Below are positions 14,103-28,617 of a DNA stretch of 64,000 nt, one piece after another. The stretch comes from Apostichopus japonicus (lineage: Eukaryota > Echinodermata > Holothuroidea > Aspidochirotida > Stichopodidae), in NCBI RefSeq assembly GCF_037975245.1, contig NC_092574.1, forward strand, positions 3,071,001-3,135,000. Reading direction: 5' to 3'. Both the position numbers and the translations under genes were made by a program. The notes beneath the pieces were generated by a model. The model had not been told where the DNA came from, did not search any database, and was given only the letters and a program-made list of their open reading frames with translations. Position 1 is the first letter of the stretch. Every line of letters starts with the position of its first letter.

Positions 14103-15380
14103 GTACCGCACATTCGATTGATCGGCACCGCACATTCGATTGATCGGTACCGCACATTCGATTGATCCTCACCGCACATTCGATTTATCGGTACCGCACA
14201 TTCGATTGATCGGTACCGCACTTTCGATTGATCGGTACCGCACATTCGATTGATCGGTAACGCACATTCGATTGATCGGTACCGCACCTTCCATTTATCG
14301 GGAACGCACATTCGATTTACAGGTACCGCACATTCGATTGATCGGTACCGCACATTCGATTGATCGGTACCGCACATTCGATTGATCGGTACCGCACATT
14401 CCATTTATCGGGAACGCACATTCGATTTACAGGTACCGCACATTCGATTGATCGGTACCGCACATTCGATTGATCGGTACCGCACATTCTATTTATCGGT
14501 ACCACACATTCGATTGATCCTCACCGCAAATTCGCTTTATCGGTACCGCACATTCGATTGATCGTTACCGCACATTCGATTCATCGGTACCGCACATTCG
14601 ATTTATCGGCAACGCACATTCTATTAATCGGTACCGCACATTTGATTGATCGGTACAGCACATTCGATTGATCGATATTGCACATTCGATTGATCGGTAC
14701 CGTACATTCGATTGATCGGTACCGCACATTCGATTGATCGGTACCACACATTCGATTTATCGGCACCGTACATTCGATTGATCGGTACCGCACATTTGAT
14801 TTATCGGTACCGCACATTCGATTGATCGGTACCGCACATTCGATTGATCGGTACCGCACATTCGATTTATCGGCAACGCACATTCGATTTATAGGTACCG
14901 AACATTCGATTGATCGATAAGGCACATTCGATTTATCAGTACCGCACATACGATTTATCGGTACCGCACATTCGATTGATCGGAACCGCACATTCGATTG
15001 ATCGGTACCGCACATTCGATTGATCGGTACCGCACATTCCATTTATCGGCACCGCACATTCGATTGTTCGGTACCGCACATTCGATTTATCGGTACCGCA
15101 CATTCGATTGATCGGTACCGCACATTCGATTGATCGGCACCGCACATTCGATTGATCGGTACCGCACATTCGATTCATCCTCACCGCACATTCGATTTAT
15201 CGGTACCGCACATTCGATTGATCGATACCTCACATTCTGTTTATCGGTACCGCACTTTCTATTTATCGGCACCGCACATTCCATTTTTCGGTACCGCACT
15301 ACGATTTATCGGTACCGCACATTCGATTTATCGGAACCGCACATTCGATTGATCGGTACCGCACTTTCGATTGATCGGTA
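13030..15380. repeat. 1,275-bp offset duplication, third copy of the 1.1-kb sub-block
   Basis: Bases ~13,030-14,100 match ~14,305-15,375 at offset 1,275 bp (58 units minus one base). This is the 1,143-bp sub-block of the preceding dimer plus six extra units, which lie at ~14.1-14.3 kb. It joins the 2,682-bp dimer to the 3,848-bp dimer, so the two zones share ancestry. Confidence 0.85.
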
Positions 15381-18300
15381 CCGCACATTCGATTGATCGG
15401 CACCGCACATTCGATTGATCGGTACCGCACATTCGATTGATCCTCACCGCATATTCGATTTATCGGTACCGCACATTCGATTGATCGATACCGCACATTC
15501 GATTGATCGGTACCGCACATTCGATTGATCGGCACCGCACATTCGATCGATCGGTACCGCACATTCGATTTATCGGTACCGCACATTCTATTTATCGGTA
15601 CCACACATTCGATTGATCCTCACCGCAAATTCGATTTATCGGTACCGCACATTCGATTGATCAGTACCGCACATTCGATTGATCGGCACCGCACATTCGA
15701 TTGATCGGTACCGCACATTCGATTGATCGTTACCGCACATTCGATTAATCGGTACCGCACATTCGATTTATCGGCAACGCACATTCGATTGATCGTTACC
15801 GCACATTCGATTGATCGGTACCGCACATTCGATTGATCGGCAACGCACATTCGATTAATCGGTACCGCACATTAGATTTATCGTCAACGCACATTCGATT
15901 AGTCGGTACCGCACATTCGATTATACGGTACCTTACCATCGATTGTTCGGTACCGCACATTCGAATTATCGGCAACGCACATTCGATTGATCGGTACCGC
16001 ACATTCGATTGATCGATACCGCACATTCTGTTTATCGGTACCGCACATTCGATTTATCGGTACCGTACATTCCATTTATCGGTACCGCACATACGATTTA
16101 TCGGTACCGCACATTCGATTTATCGGTACCGCACATTCCATTTATCGGTACCGCACATTCGATTGATCGGTACCGCACATTCGATTGATCGGTACCGCAC
16201 ATTCGATTTATCGGCAACGCACATTCGATTGATCGGTACCGCACATTCGATTGATCGATACCTCACATTCTGTTTATCGGTACCGCACATTCGATTTATC
16301 GGCACCGCACATTCCATTTATCGGTACCGCAAATACGATTTATCGGTACCGCACATTCGATTTATCGGTACCGCACATTCGATTGATCGGTACCGCACAT
16401 TCGATTGATCGGTACCGCACATTCGATTTATCGGCAACGCACATTCGATTTATCGGTACCGCACATTCGATTGATCGGTACCGCACATTCGATTGATCGT
16501 CATCGCACATTCGATTGATCGTCACCGCACATTCGATTGATCGGTACCGCACATTTGATTGATCGATACCGCACAATCGATTTATCGGCACCGCACATTT
16601 AATTTATCGGTACCGCACATTCGATTGATCGGCAACGCACATTCGATTAATGGGTACCGCACATTCGATTGATCGGTACCGCACATTCGATTGATCGGCA
16701 CCGCACATTCGATTGAGCGGTACCGCACATTCGATTGATCGATACCGCACATTCGATTTATCGGCAACGCACATTCTGTTTATCGGTACCGCACATTCGA
16801 TTGATCGGTACCGCACATTCGATTTATCGGTACCGCACATTCGATTGATCGGTACCGCACATTCGATTTATCGGTACCGCACATTCGATTGATCGATACC
16901 TCACATTCTGTTTATCGGTACCGCACTTTCTATTTATCGGCACCGCACATTCCATTTATCGGTACCGCACTAAGATTTATCGGTACCGCACATTCGATTT
17001 ATCGGAACCGCACATTCGATTTATCGGTACCGCACATTCGATTGATCGGTACCGCACATTCGATTGATCGGCACCGCACACTTTATTTATTGGTACCGCA
17101 CATTCGATTGATCGATACCGCACATTCGATTGATCGATAAGGCACATTCGATTGATCGGTACCGCACATTCGATTGATCGTCACCGCACATTCGATTGAT
17201 CGGCAACGCACATTCGATTAATCGGTACCGCACATTCGATTGATCGGTACCGCACATTCGATTGATCGGCACCGCACATTCGATTGATCGATACCGCACA
17301 TTCGATTGATCGATAAGGCACATTCGATTGATCGGTACCGCACATTCGATTGATCGTCACCGCACATTCGATTGATCGGCAACGCACATTCGATTAATCG
17401 GTACCGCACATTCGATTGATCGGTACCGCACATTCGATTGTTCGGCACCGCACATTCCATTGAGTGGTACCGCACATTCGATTGATCGGTACCGCACATT
17501 CGATTTATCGGCAACGCACATTCGATTAATCGGTACCGCACGTTCGATTGATCGATACCTCACATTCTGTTTATCGGTACCGCACATTCGATTTATCGGA
17601 ACCACACATTCCATTTATCGGTACCACACATACGATTTATCGGTACCACACATTCGATTGATCGGTACCGCACATTCGATTGATCGGTACCGCACATTCG
17701 ATTGATCGGTACCGCACATTCCATTTATCGGCAACGCACATTCGATTTACAGGTACCGCACATTCGATTGATCGGTACCGCACATTCTATTTATCGGTAC
17801 CACACATTCGATTGATCCTCACCGCAAATTCGCTTTATCGGTACCGCACATTCGATTGATCGTTACCGAACATTCGATTCATCGGTACCGCACATTCGAT
17901 TTATCGGCAACGCACATTCGATTAATCGGTACCGCACATTCGATTGATCGGTACCGCACATTCGATTGATCGGCACCGCACATTCGATTGATCGGTACCG
18001 CACATTCGATTGATCGGTACCGCACATTCGATTTATCGGTACCACACATTCGATTTATCGGCACCGTACATTCGATTGATCGGTACCGCACATTCGATTT
18101 ATCGGTACCACACATTCGATTTATCGGTACCGCACATTCGATTGATCGGTACCGCACATTCGATTCTTCGGTACCGCACAATCGATTTATCGGTTCCGCA
18201 CTTTCGATTTATCGGTACCGCACATTCGATTGATCGGTACCGCACATTCGATTGATCGGTACCGCACATTCGATTGTTCGGTACCGCACAATCGATTGAT

Positions 18301-21300
18301 CGGTACCGCACATTCGATTGATCGGTACCGCACATTCTATTTATCGGTACCACACATTCGATTGATCCTCACCGCAAATTCGCTTTATCGGTACCGCACA
18401 TTCGATTGATCGTTACCGCACATTCGATTCATCGGTACCGCACATTCGATTTATCGGCAACGCACATTCTATTAATCGGTACCGCACATTTGATTGATCG
18501 GTACAGCACATTCGATTGATCGATATTGCACATTCGATTGATCGGTACCGTACATTCGATTGATCGGTACCGCACATTCGATTGATCGGTACCACACATT
18601 CGATTTATCGGCACCGTACATTCGATTGATCGGTACCGCACATTTGATTTATCGGTACCGCACATTCGATTGATCGGTACCGCACATTCGATTGATCGGT
18701 ACCGCACATTCGATTTATCGGCAACGCACATTCGATTTATAGGTACCGAACATTCGATTGATCGATAAGGCACATTCGATTTATCAGTACCGCACATACG
18801 ATTTATCGGTACCGCACATTCGATTGATCGGAACCGCACATTCGATTGATCGGTACCGCACATTCGATTGATCGGTACCGCACATTCCATTTATCGGCAC
18901 CGCACATTCGATTGTTCGGTACCGCACATTCGATTTATCGGTACCGCACATTCGATTGATCGGTACCGCACATTCGATTGATCGGCACCGCACATTCGAT
19001 TGATCGGTACCGCACATTCGATTCATCCTCACCGCACATTCGATTTATCGGTACCGCACATTCGATTGATCGATACCTCACATTCTGTTTATCGGTACCG
19101 CACTTTCTATTTATCGGCACCGCACATTCCATTTTTCGGTACCGCACTACGATTTATCGGTACCGCACATTCGATTTATCGGAACCGCACATTCGATTGA
19201 TCGGTACCGCACTTTCGATTGATCGGTACCGCACATTCGATTGATCGGCACCGCACATTCGATTGATCGGTACCGCACATTCGATTGATCCTCACCGCAT
19301 ATTCGATTTATCGGTACCGCACATTCGATTGATCGATACCGCACATTCGATTGATCGGTACCGCACATTCGATTGATCGGCACCGCACATTCGATCGATC
19401 GGTACCGCACATTCGATTTATCGGTACCGCACATTCTATTTATCGGTACCACACATTCGATTGATCCTCACCGCAAATTCGATTTATCGGTACCGCACAT
19501 TCGATTGATCAGTACCGCACATTCGATTGATCGGCACCGCACATTCGATTGATCGGTACCGCACATTCGATTGATCGTTACCGCACATTCGATTAATCGG
19601 TACCGCACATTCGATTTATCGGCAACGCACATTCGATTGATCGTTACCGCACATTCGATTGATCGGTACCGCACATTCGATTGATCGGCAACGCACATTC
19701 GATTAATCGGTACCGCACATTAGATTTATCGTCAACGCACATTCGATTAGTCGGTACCGCACATTCGATTATACGGTACCTTACCATCGATTGTTCGGTA
19801 CCGCACATTCGAATTATCGGCAACGCACATTCGATTGATCGGTACCGCACATTCGATTGATCGATACCGCACATTCTGTTTATCGGTACCGCACATTCGA
19901 TTTATCGGTACCGTACATTCCATTTATCGGTACCGCACATACGATTTATCGGTACCGCACATTCGATTTATCGGTACCGCACATTCCATTTATCGGTACC
20001 GCACATTCGATTGATCGGTACCGCACATTCGATTGATCGGTACCGCACATTCGATTTATCGGCAACGCACATTCGATTGATCGGTACCGCACATTCGATT
20101 GATCGATACCTCACATTCTGTTTATCGGTACCGCACATTCGATTTATCGGCACCGCACATTCCATTTATCGGTACCGCAAATACGATTTATCGGTACCGC
20201 ACATTCGATTTATCGGTACCGCACATTCGATTGATCGGTACCGCACATTCGATTGATCGGTACCGCACATTCGATTTATCGGCAACGCACATTCGATTTA
20301 TCGGTACCGCACATTCGATTGATCGGTACCGCACATTCGATTGATCGTCATCGCACATTCGATTGATCGTCACCGCACATTCGATTGATCGGTACCGCAC
20401 ATTTGATTGATCGATACCGCACAATCGATTTATCGGCACCGCACATTTAATTTATCGGTACCGCACATTCGATTGATCGGCAACGCACATTCGATTAATG
20501 GGTACCGCACATTCGATTGATCGGTACCGCACATTCGATTGATCGGCACCGCACATTCGATTGAGCGGTACCGCACATTCGATTGATCGATACCGCACAT
20601 TCGATTTATCGGCAACGCACATTCTGTTTATCGGTACCGCACATTCGATTGATCGGTACCGCACATTCGATTTATCGGTACCGCACATTCGATTGATCGG
20701 TACCGCACATTCGATTTATCGGTACCGCACATTCGATTGATCGATACCTCACATTCTGTTTATCGGTACCGCACTTTCTATTTATCGGCACCGCACATTC
20801 CATTTATCGGTACCGCACTAAGATTTATCGGTACCGCACATTCGATTTATCGGAACCGCACATTCGATTTATCGGTACCGCACATTCGATTGATCGGTAC
20901 CGCACATTCGATTGATCGGCACCGCACACTTTATTTATTGGTACCGCACATTCGATTGATCGATACCGCACATTCGATTGATCGATAAGGCACATTCGAT
21001 TGATCGGTACCGCACATTCGATTGATCGTCACCGCACATTCGATTGATCGGCAACGCACATTCGATTAATCGGTACCGCACATTCGATTGATCGGTACCG
21101 CACATTCGATTGATCGGCACCGCACATTCGATTGATCGATACCGCACATTCGATTGATCGATAAGGCACATTCGATTGATCGGTACCGCACATTCGATTG
21201 ATCGTCACCGCACATTCGATTGATCGGCAACGCACATTCGATTAATCGGTACCGCACATTCGATTGATCGGTACCGCACATTCGATTGTTCGGCACCGCA

Positions 21301-22122
21301 CATTCCATTGAGTGGTACCGCACATTCGATTGATCGGTACCGCACATTCGATTTATCGGCAACGCACATTCGATTAATCGGTACCGCACGTTCGATTGAT
21401 CGATACCTCACATTCTGTTTATCGGTACCGCACATTCGATTTATCGGAACCACACATTCCATTTATCGGTACCACACATACGATTTATCGGTACCACACA
21501 TTCGATTGATCGGTACCGCACATTCGATTGATCGGTACCGCACATTCGATTGATCGGTACCGCACATTCCATTTATCGGCAACGCACATTCGATTTACAG
21601 GTACCGCACATTCGATTGATCGGTACCGCACATTCTATTTATCGGTACCACACATTCGATTGATCCTCACCGCAAATTCGCTTTATCGGTACCGCACATT
21701 CGATTGATCGTTACCGAACATTCGATTCATCGGTACCGCACATTCGATTTATCGGCAACGCACATTCGATTAATCGGTACCGCACATTCGATTGATCGGT
21801 ACCGCACATTCGATTGATCGGCACCGCACATTCGATTGATCGGTACCGCACATTCGATTGATCGGTACCGCACATTCGATTTATCGGTACCACACATTCG
21901 ATTTATCGGCACCGTACATTCGATTGATCGGTACCGCACATTCGATTTATCGGTACCACACATTCGATTTATCGGTACCGCACATTCGATTGATCGGTAC
22001 CGCACATTCGATTCTTCGGTACCGCACAATCGATTTATCGGTTCCGCACTTTCGATTTATCGGTACCGCACATTCGATTGATCGGTACCGCACATTCGAT
22101 TGATCGGTACCGCACATTCGAT
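14435..22122. repeat. 3,848-bp tandem dimer (higher-order repeat P)
   Basis: Copy 1 is about 14,435-18,273 and copy 2 about 18,283-22,122. The period is 3,848 bp (175 units minus two single-base deletions). The copies look near-identical and even share a private GATCGATCGG change at ~15,545 and ~19,393. A third copy at 28.62-32.46 kb lacks that change. The right-hand ~2.2 kb of each copy is the 2,221-bp sub-unit described separately. Confidence 0.93.
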
Positions 22123-25100
22123 TTATCGGTACCGTACATTCCATTTATCGGTACCGCACATACGATTTATCGGTACCGCACATTCGATTTATCGGTACCG
22201 CACATTCCATTTATCGGTACCGCACATTCGATTGATCGGTACCGCACATTCGATTGATCGGTACCGCACATTCGATTTATCGGCAACGCACATTCGATTG
22301 ATCGGTACCGCACATTCGATTGATCGATACCTCACATTCTGTTTATCGGTACCGCACATTCGATTTATCGGCACCGCACATTCGATTGATCGGTACCGCA
22401 CATTCGATTGATCGGTACCGCACATTCGATTTATCGGCAACGCACATTCGATTTATCGGTACCGCACATTCGATTGATCGGTACCGCACATTCGATTGAT
22501 CGTCATCGCACATTCGATTGATCGTCACCGCACATTCGATTGATCGGTACCGCACATTTGATTGATCGATACCGCACAATCGATTTATCGGCACCGCACA
22601 TTTAATTTATCGGTACCGCACATTCGATTGATCGGCAACGCACATTCGATTAATGGGTACCGCACATTCGATTGATCGGTACCGCACATTCGATTGATCG
22701 GCACCGCACATTCGATTGAGCGGTACCGCACATTCGATTGATCGATACCGCACATTCGATTTATCGGCAACGCACATTCTGTTTATCGGTACCGCACATT
22801 CGATTGATCGGTACCGCACATTCGATTTATCGGTACCGCACATTCGATTGATCGGTACCGCACATTCGATTTATCGGTACCGCACATTCGATTGATCGAT
22901 ACCTCACATTCTGTTTATCGGTACCGCACTTTCTATTTATCGGCACCGCACATTCCATTTATCGGTACCGCACTAAGATTTATCGGTACCGCACATTCGA
23001 TTTATCGGAACCGCACATTCGATTTATCGGTACCGCACATTCGATTGATCGGTACCGCACATTCGATTGATCGGCACCGCACACTTTATTTATTGGTACC
23101 GCACATTCGATTGATCGATACCGCACATTCGATTGATCGATAAGGCACATTCGATTGATCGGTACCGCACATTCGATTGATCGTCACCGCACATTCGATT
23201 GATCGGCAACGCACATTCGATTAATCGGTACCGCACATTCGATTGATCGGTACCGCACATTCGATTGATCGGCACCGCACATTCGATTGATCGATACCGC
23301 ACATTCGATTGATCGATAAGGCACATTCGATTGATCGGTACCGCACATTCGATTGATCGTCACCGCACATTCGATTGATCGGCAACGCACATTCGATTAA
23401 TCGGTACCGCACATTCGATTGATCGGTACCGCACATTCGATTGTTCGGCACCGCACATTCCATTGAGTGGTACCGCACATTCGATTGATCGGTACCGCAC
23501 ATTCGATTTATCGGCAACGCACATTCGATTAATCGGTACCGCACGTTCGATTGATCGATACCTCACATTCTGTTTATCGGTACCGCACATTCGATTTATC
23601 GGAACCACACATTCCATTTATCGGTACCACACATACGATTTATCGGTACCACACATTCGATTGATCGGTACCGCACATTCGATTGATCGGTACCGCACAT
23701 TCGATTGATCGGTACCGCACATTCCATTTATCGGCAACGCACATTCGATTTACAGGTACCGCACATTCGATTGATCGGTACCGCACATTCTATTTATCGG
23801 TACCACACATTCGATTGATCCTCACCGCAAATTCGCTTTATCGGTACCGCACATTCGATTGATCGTTACCGAACATTCGATTCATCGGTACCGCACATTC
23901 GATTTATCGGCAACGCACATTCGATTAATCGGTACCGCACATTCGATTGATCGGTACCGCACATTCGATTGATCGGCACCGCACATTCGATTGATCGGTA
24001 CCGCACATTCGATTGATCGGTACCGCACATTCGATTTATCGGTACCACACATTCGATTTATCGGCACCGTACATTCGATTGATCGGTACCGCACATTCGA
24101 TTTATCGGTACCACACATTCGATTTATCGGTACCGCACATTCGATTGATCGGTACCGCACATTCGATTCTTCGGTACCGCACAATCGATTTATCGGTTCC
24201 GCACTTTCGATTTATCGGTACCGCACATTCGATTGATCGGTACCGCACATTCGATTGATCGGTACCGCACATTCGATTGTTCGGTACCGCACAATCGATT
24301 GATCGGTACCGCACATTCGATTGATCGGTACCGCACATTCGATTGATCGGCACCGCACATTTTATTTATTGGTACCGCACATTCGATTGATCGATACCGC
24401 ACATTCGATTGATCGATAAGGCACATTCGATTGATCGGTACCGCACATTCGATTGATCGTCACCGCACATTCGATTGATCGACAACGCACATTCGATTGA
24501 TCGGTACCGCACATTCGATTGATCGGTACCGCACATTCGATTGATCGGCACCGCACATTCGATTGATCGATACCGCACATTCGATTGATCGATAAGGCAC
24601 ATTCCATTGATCGGTACCGCACATTCGATTGATCGGTACCGCACATTCGATTGATCGGCACCGCACATTCCATTGAGTGGTACCGCACATTCGATTGATC
24701 GGTACCGCACATTCGATTTATCGGCAACGCACATTCGATTGATCGGTACCGCACGTTCGAATAATCAGTACCGCACATTCGATTGATCGGTACCGCACAT
24801 TCGATTGATCGGCACCGCACATTCCATTGAGTGGTACCGCACATTCGATTGATCGGTACCGCACATTCGATTTATCGGCAACGCACATTCGATTGATCGG
24901 TACCGCACGTTCGATTGATCGATACCTCACATTCTGTTTATCGGTACCGCACATTCCATTTATCGGCACCGTACATTCCATTTATCGGTACCACACATTC
25001 GATTTATCGGTACCGCACATTCGATTTATCGGAACCACACATTCGATTGATCGGTACCGCACATTCGATTGATCGGTACCGCACATTCGATTGATCGGTA

Positions 25101-27650
25101 CCGCACATTCCATTTATCGGCAACGCACATTCGATTTACAGGTACCGCACATTCGATTGATCGGTACCGCCCATTCGATTGATCGGTACCGCACATTCTA
25201 TTTATCGGTACCACACATTCGATTGATCCTCACCGCAAATTCGCTTTATCGGTACCGCACATTCGATTGATCGTTACCGCACATTCGATTCATCGGTACC
25301 GCACATTCGATTTATCGGCAACGCACATTCGATTAATCGGTACCGCACATTCGATTGATCGGTACCGCACATTCGATTGATCGGCACCGCACATTCGATT
25401 GATCGGTACCGCACATTCGATTGATCGGTACCGCACATTCGATTTATCGGTACCGCACATTCGATTGTTCGGTACCGCACAATCGATTGATCGGCACCGC
25501 ACATTCGATTGATCGGTACCACAAATTAGATTTATCGGCAACGCACATTCGATTATTCGGTACCGCACATTCGATTGATCGGTACCGCACATTCGATTGT
25601 TCGGTACCGCACATTCGAATTATCGGCAACGCACATTCGATTGATCGGTACCGCACATTCTGTTTATCGGTATCGCACATTCGATTTATCGGTACCGCAC
25701 ATTCGATTGATCGTTACCGCACATTCGATTTATCGGTACCGCACATTTGATTTATCGGTACCGCACATTCGATTGATCGGTACCGCACATTCGATTGATC
25801 GGTAACGCACATTCGATTTATCTGCAACGCACATTCGATTTATAGGTAACGCACATTCGATTGATCGATAAGGCACATTCGATTTATCGGTACCGCACAT
25901 ACGATTTATCGGTACCGCACATTCGATTGATCGGAACCGCACATTCGATTGATCGGTACCGCACATTCGATTGATCGGTACCGCACATTCCATTTATCGG
26001 CAACGCACATTCGATTTATAGGTACCGCACATTCGATTGATCGGTACCGCACATTCGATTGATCGATACCGCACATTCTGTTTATCGGTACCGCACATTC
26101 GATTTATCGGTACCGCACATTCGATTGATCGGTACCGCACATTCGATTGATCGGTACCGCACATTCGATTTATCGGCAACGCACATTCGATTTATAGGTA
26201 CCGCACATTCGATTGATCGGTACCGCACATTCGATTTATCGGTACCGCACATACGATTTATCGGTACCGCACATTCGATTGATCGGAACCGCACATTCGA
26301 TTGATCGGTACCGCACATTCGATTGATCGGTACCGCACATTCCATTTATAGGCAACGCACATTCGATTCATAGGTACCGCACATTCGATTGATCGGGACC
26401 GCACATTCGATTGATCGGTACCGCACATTCTATTTATCGGTACCACACATTCGATTGATCCTCACCGCAAATTCGATTGATCGGCACCGAACATTCGATT
26501 GATCGGTACCGCACATTCGATTCAACGGTACCGCACATTCGATTTATCGCCAACGCACATTCGATTAATCGGTAAAGCACATTCGATTGATCGGTACCGC
26601 ACATTCGATTGATCGGCACCGCACATTCGATTGATCGGTACCGCACATTCGATTGATCGGTACCGCACATTCGATTTATCGGTACCACACATTCGATTTA
26701 TCGGTACCGCACATTCGATTTATCGGTACCGCACATTCGATGTATCGGTACCGCACATTCGTTTGATCTGTACCGCACATTCGATTGTTCGGTACCGCAC
26801 AATCGATTTATCGGTACCGCACATTCGATTTATCGGTACCGCACATTCGATTGATCGGCACCGCACATTCGATTGATCGGTACCGCACATTCGATTCATC
26901 CTCACCGCACATTCGATTTATCGGTACCGCACATTCGATTGATCGATACCTCACATTCTTTTTATCGTTACCGCACTTTCTATTTATCGGCACCGCACAT
27001 TCCATTTATCGGTACCGCACTACGATTTATCGGTACCGCACATTCGATTTATCGGAACCGCACATTCGATTGATCGGTACCGCACATTCGATTGATCGGT
27101 ACCGCACATCCGATTGATCGGCACCGCACATTCGATTGATCGGTACCGCACATTCGATTGATCCTCACCGCACATTCGATTTATCGGTACCGCACATTCG
27201 ATTGATCGATACCGCACATTCGATTGATCGGTACCGCACATTCGATTGATCGGTACCGCACATTCTATTTATCGGTACCGCACATTCTATTTATCGGTAC
27301 CACACATTCGATTGATCCTCACCGCAAATTCGATTTATCGGTACCGCACATTCGATTGATCGGTACCGCACATTCGATTGATCGGCACCGCACATTCGAT
27401 TGATCGTTACCGCACATTCGATTGATCGTTACCGCACATTCGATTAAACGGTACCGCACATTCGATTTATCGGCAACGCACATTCGATTTATAGGTACCG
27501 CACATTCGATTGATCGATAAGGCACATTCGATTTATCGGTACCACACATTCGATTTATCGGTACCGCACATTCGATTTATCGGTACCGCACATTCGATGT
27601 ATCGGTACCGCACATTCGTTTGATCTGTACCGCACATTCGATTGTTCGGT
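18283..27650. repeat. Left copy of a ~9.4-kb duplicated block
   Basis: The block holds one repeat P, one 2,221-type sub-unit and a 3.4-kb stretch (24.27-27.65 kb). It reappears at 28,618-38,051. The offset is 10,335 bp up to ~22.38 kb and 10,401 bp after it; the 66-bp change is the three-unit deletion. Other differences are few (for example GGTAAAGC near 26,573 against GGTACCGC near 36,974, and TAGGTAACG near 25,846 against TAGGTACCG near 36,247). Assembly error cannot be excluded from sequence alone, although private differences argue for two real copies. Confidence 0.9.
22122..24277. repeat. Extra 2,221-bp sub-unit, shortened by 66 bp (three units)
   Basis: This is a tandem copy of the right part of repeat P. 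It aligns to 19.9-22.1 kb at offset 2,221 bp and then, from ~22.38 kb, at 2,155 bp. Three whole units are missing: the one ending TTCCATTT, the AAATACG unit and its neighbour. The matching copy at 32.46-34.68 kb keeps these 66 bp. The loss is therefore a three-unit deletion private to this copy. Confidence 0.88.
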
Positions 27651-27660
27651 ACCACACATT
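27640..27660. other. Chimeric junction between two higher-order blocks
   Basis: Left of this point the sequence follows the block ending ...CGATTGTTCGGTACC, as at ~26,790 and ~38,045. Those sites continue with GCACAATCG. Here GGTACC is followed instead by ACACATTCGATTT-ATCGGCACC, the continuation found at ~13,470. From here to ~32,460 the array matches 13.47-18.27 kb at offset 14,183 bp. The switch falls inside the shared GGTACC, as expected for an in-register exchange between units. Confidence 0.8.
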
Positions 27661-28617
27661 CGATTTATCGGCACCGTACATTCGATTGATCGGTACCGCA
27701 CATTTGATTTATCGGTACCGCACATTCGATTGATCGGTACCGCACATTCGATTGATCGGTACCGCACATTCGATTTATCGGCAACGCAAATTCGATTTAT
27801 AGGTACCGAACATTCGATTGATCGATAAGGCACATTCGATTTATCAGTACCGCACATACGATTTATCGGTACCGCACATTCGATTGATCGGAACCGCACA
27901 TTCGATTGATCGGTACCGCACATTCGATTGATCGGTACCGCACATTCCATTTATCGGCACCGCACATTCGATTGTTCGGTACCGCACATTCGATTTATCG
28001 GTACCGCACATTCGATTGATCGGTACCGCACATTCGATTGATCGGCACCGCACATTCGATTGATCGGTACCGCACATTCGATTCATCCTCACCGCACATT
28101 CGATTTATCGGTACCGCACATTCGATTGATCGATACCTCACATTCTGTTTATCGGTACCGCACTTTCTATTTATCGGCACCGCACATTCCATTTTTCGGT
28201 ACCGCACTACGATTTATCGGTACCGCACATTCGATTTATCGGAACCGCACATTCGATTGATCGGTACCGCACTTTCGATTGATCGGTACCGCACATTCGA
28301 TTGATCGGCACCGCACATTCGATTGATCGGTACCGCACATTCGATTGATCCTCACCGCACATTCGATTTATCGGTACCGCACATTCGATTGATCGGTACC
28401 GCACTTTCGATTGATCGGTACCGCACATTCGATTGATCGGTAACGCACATTCGATTGATCGGTACCGCACCTTCCATTTATCGGGAACGCACATTCGATT
28501 TACAGGTACCGCACATTCGATTGATCGGTACCGCACATTCGATTGATCGGTACCGCACATTCGATTGATCGGTACCGCACATTCCATTTATCGGGAACGC
28601 ACATTCGATTTACAGGT

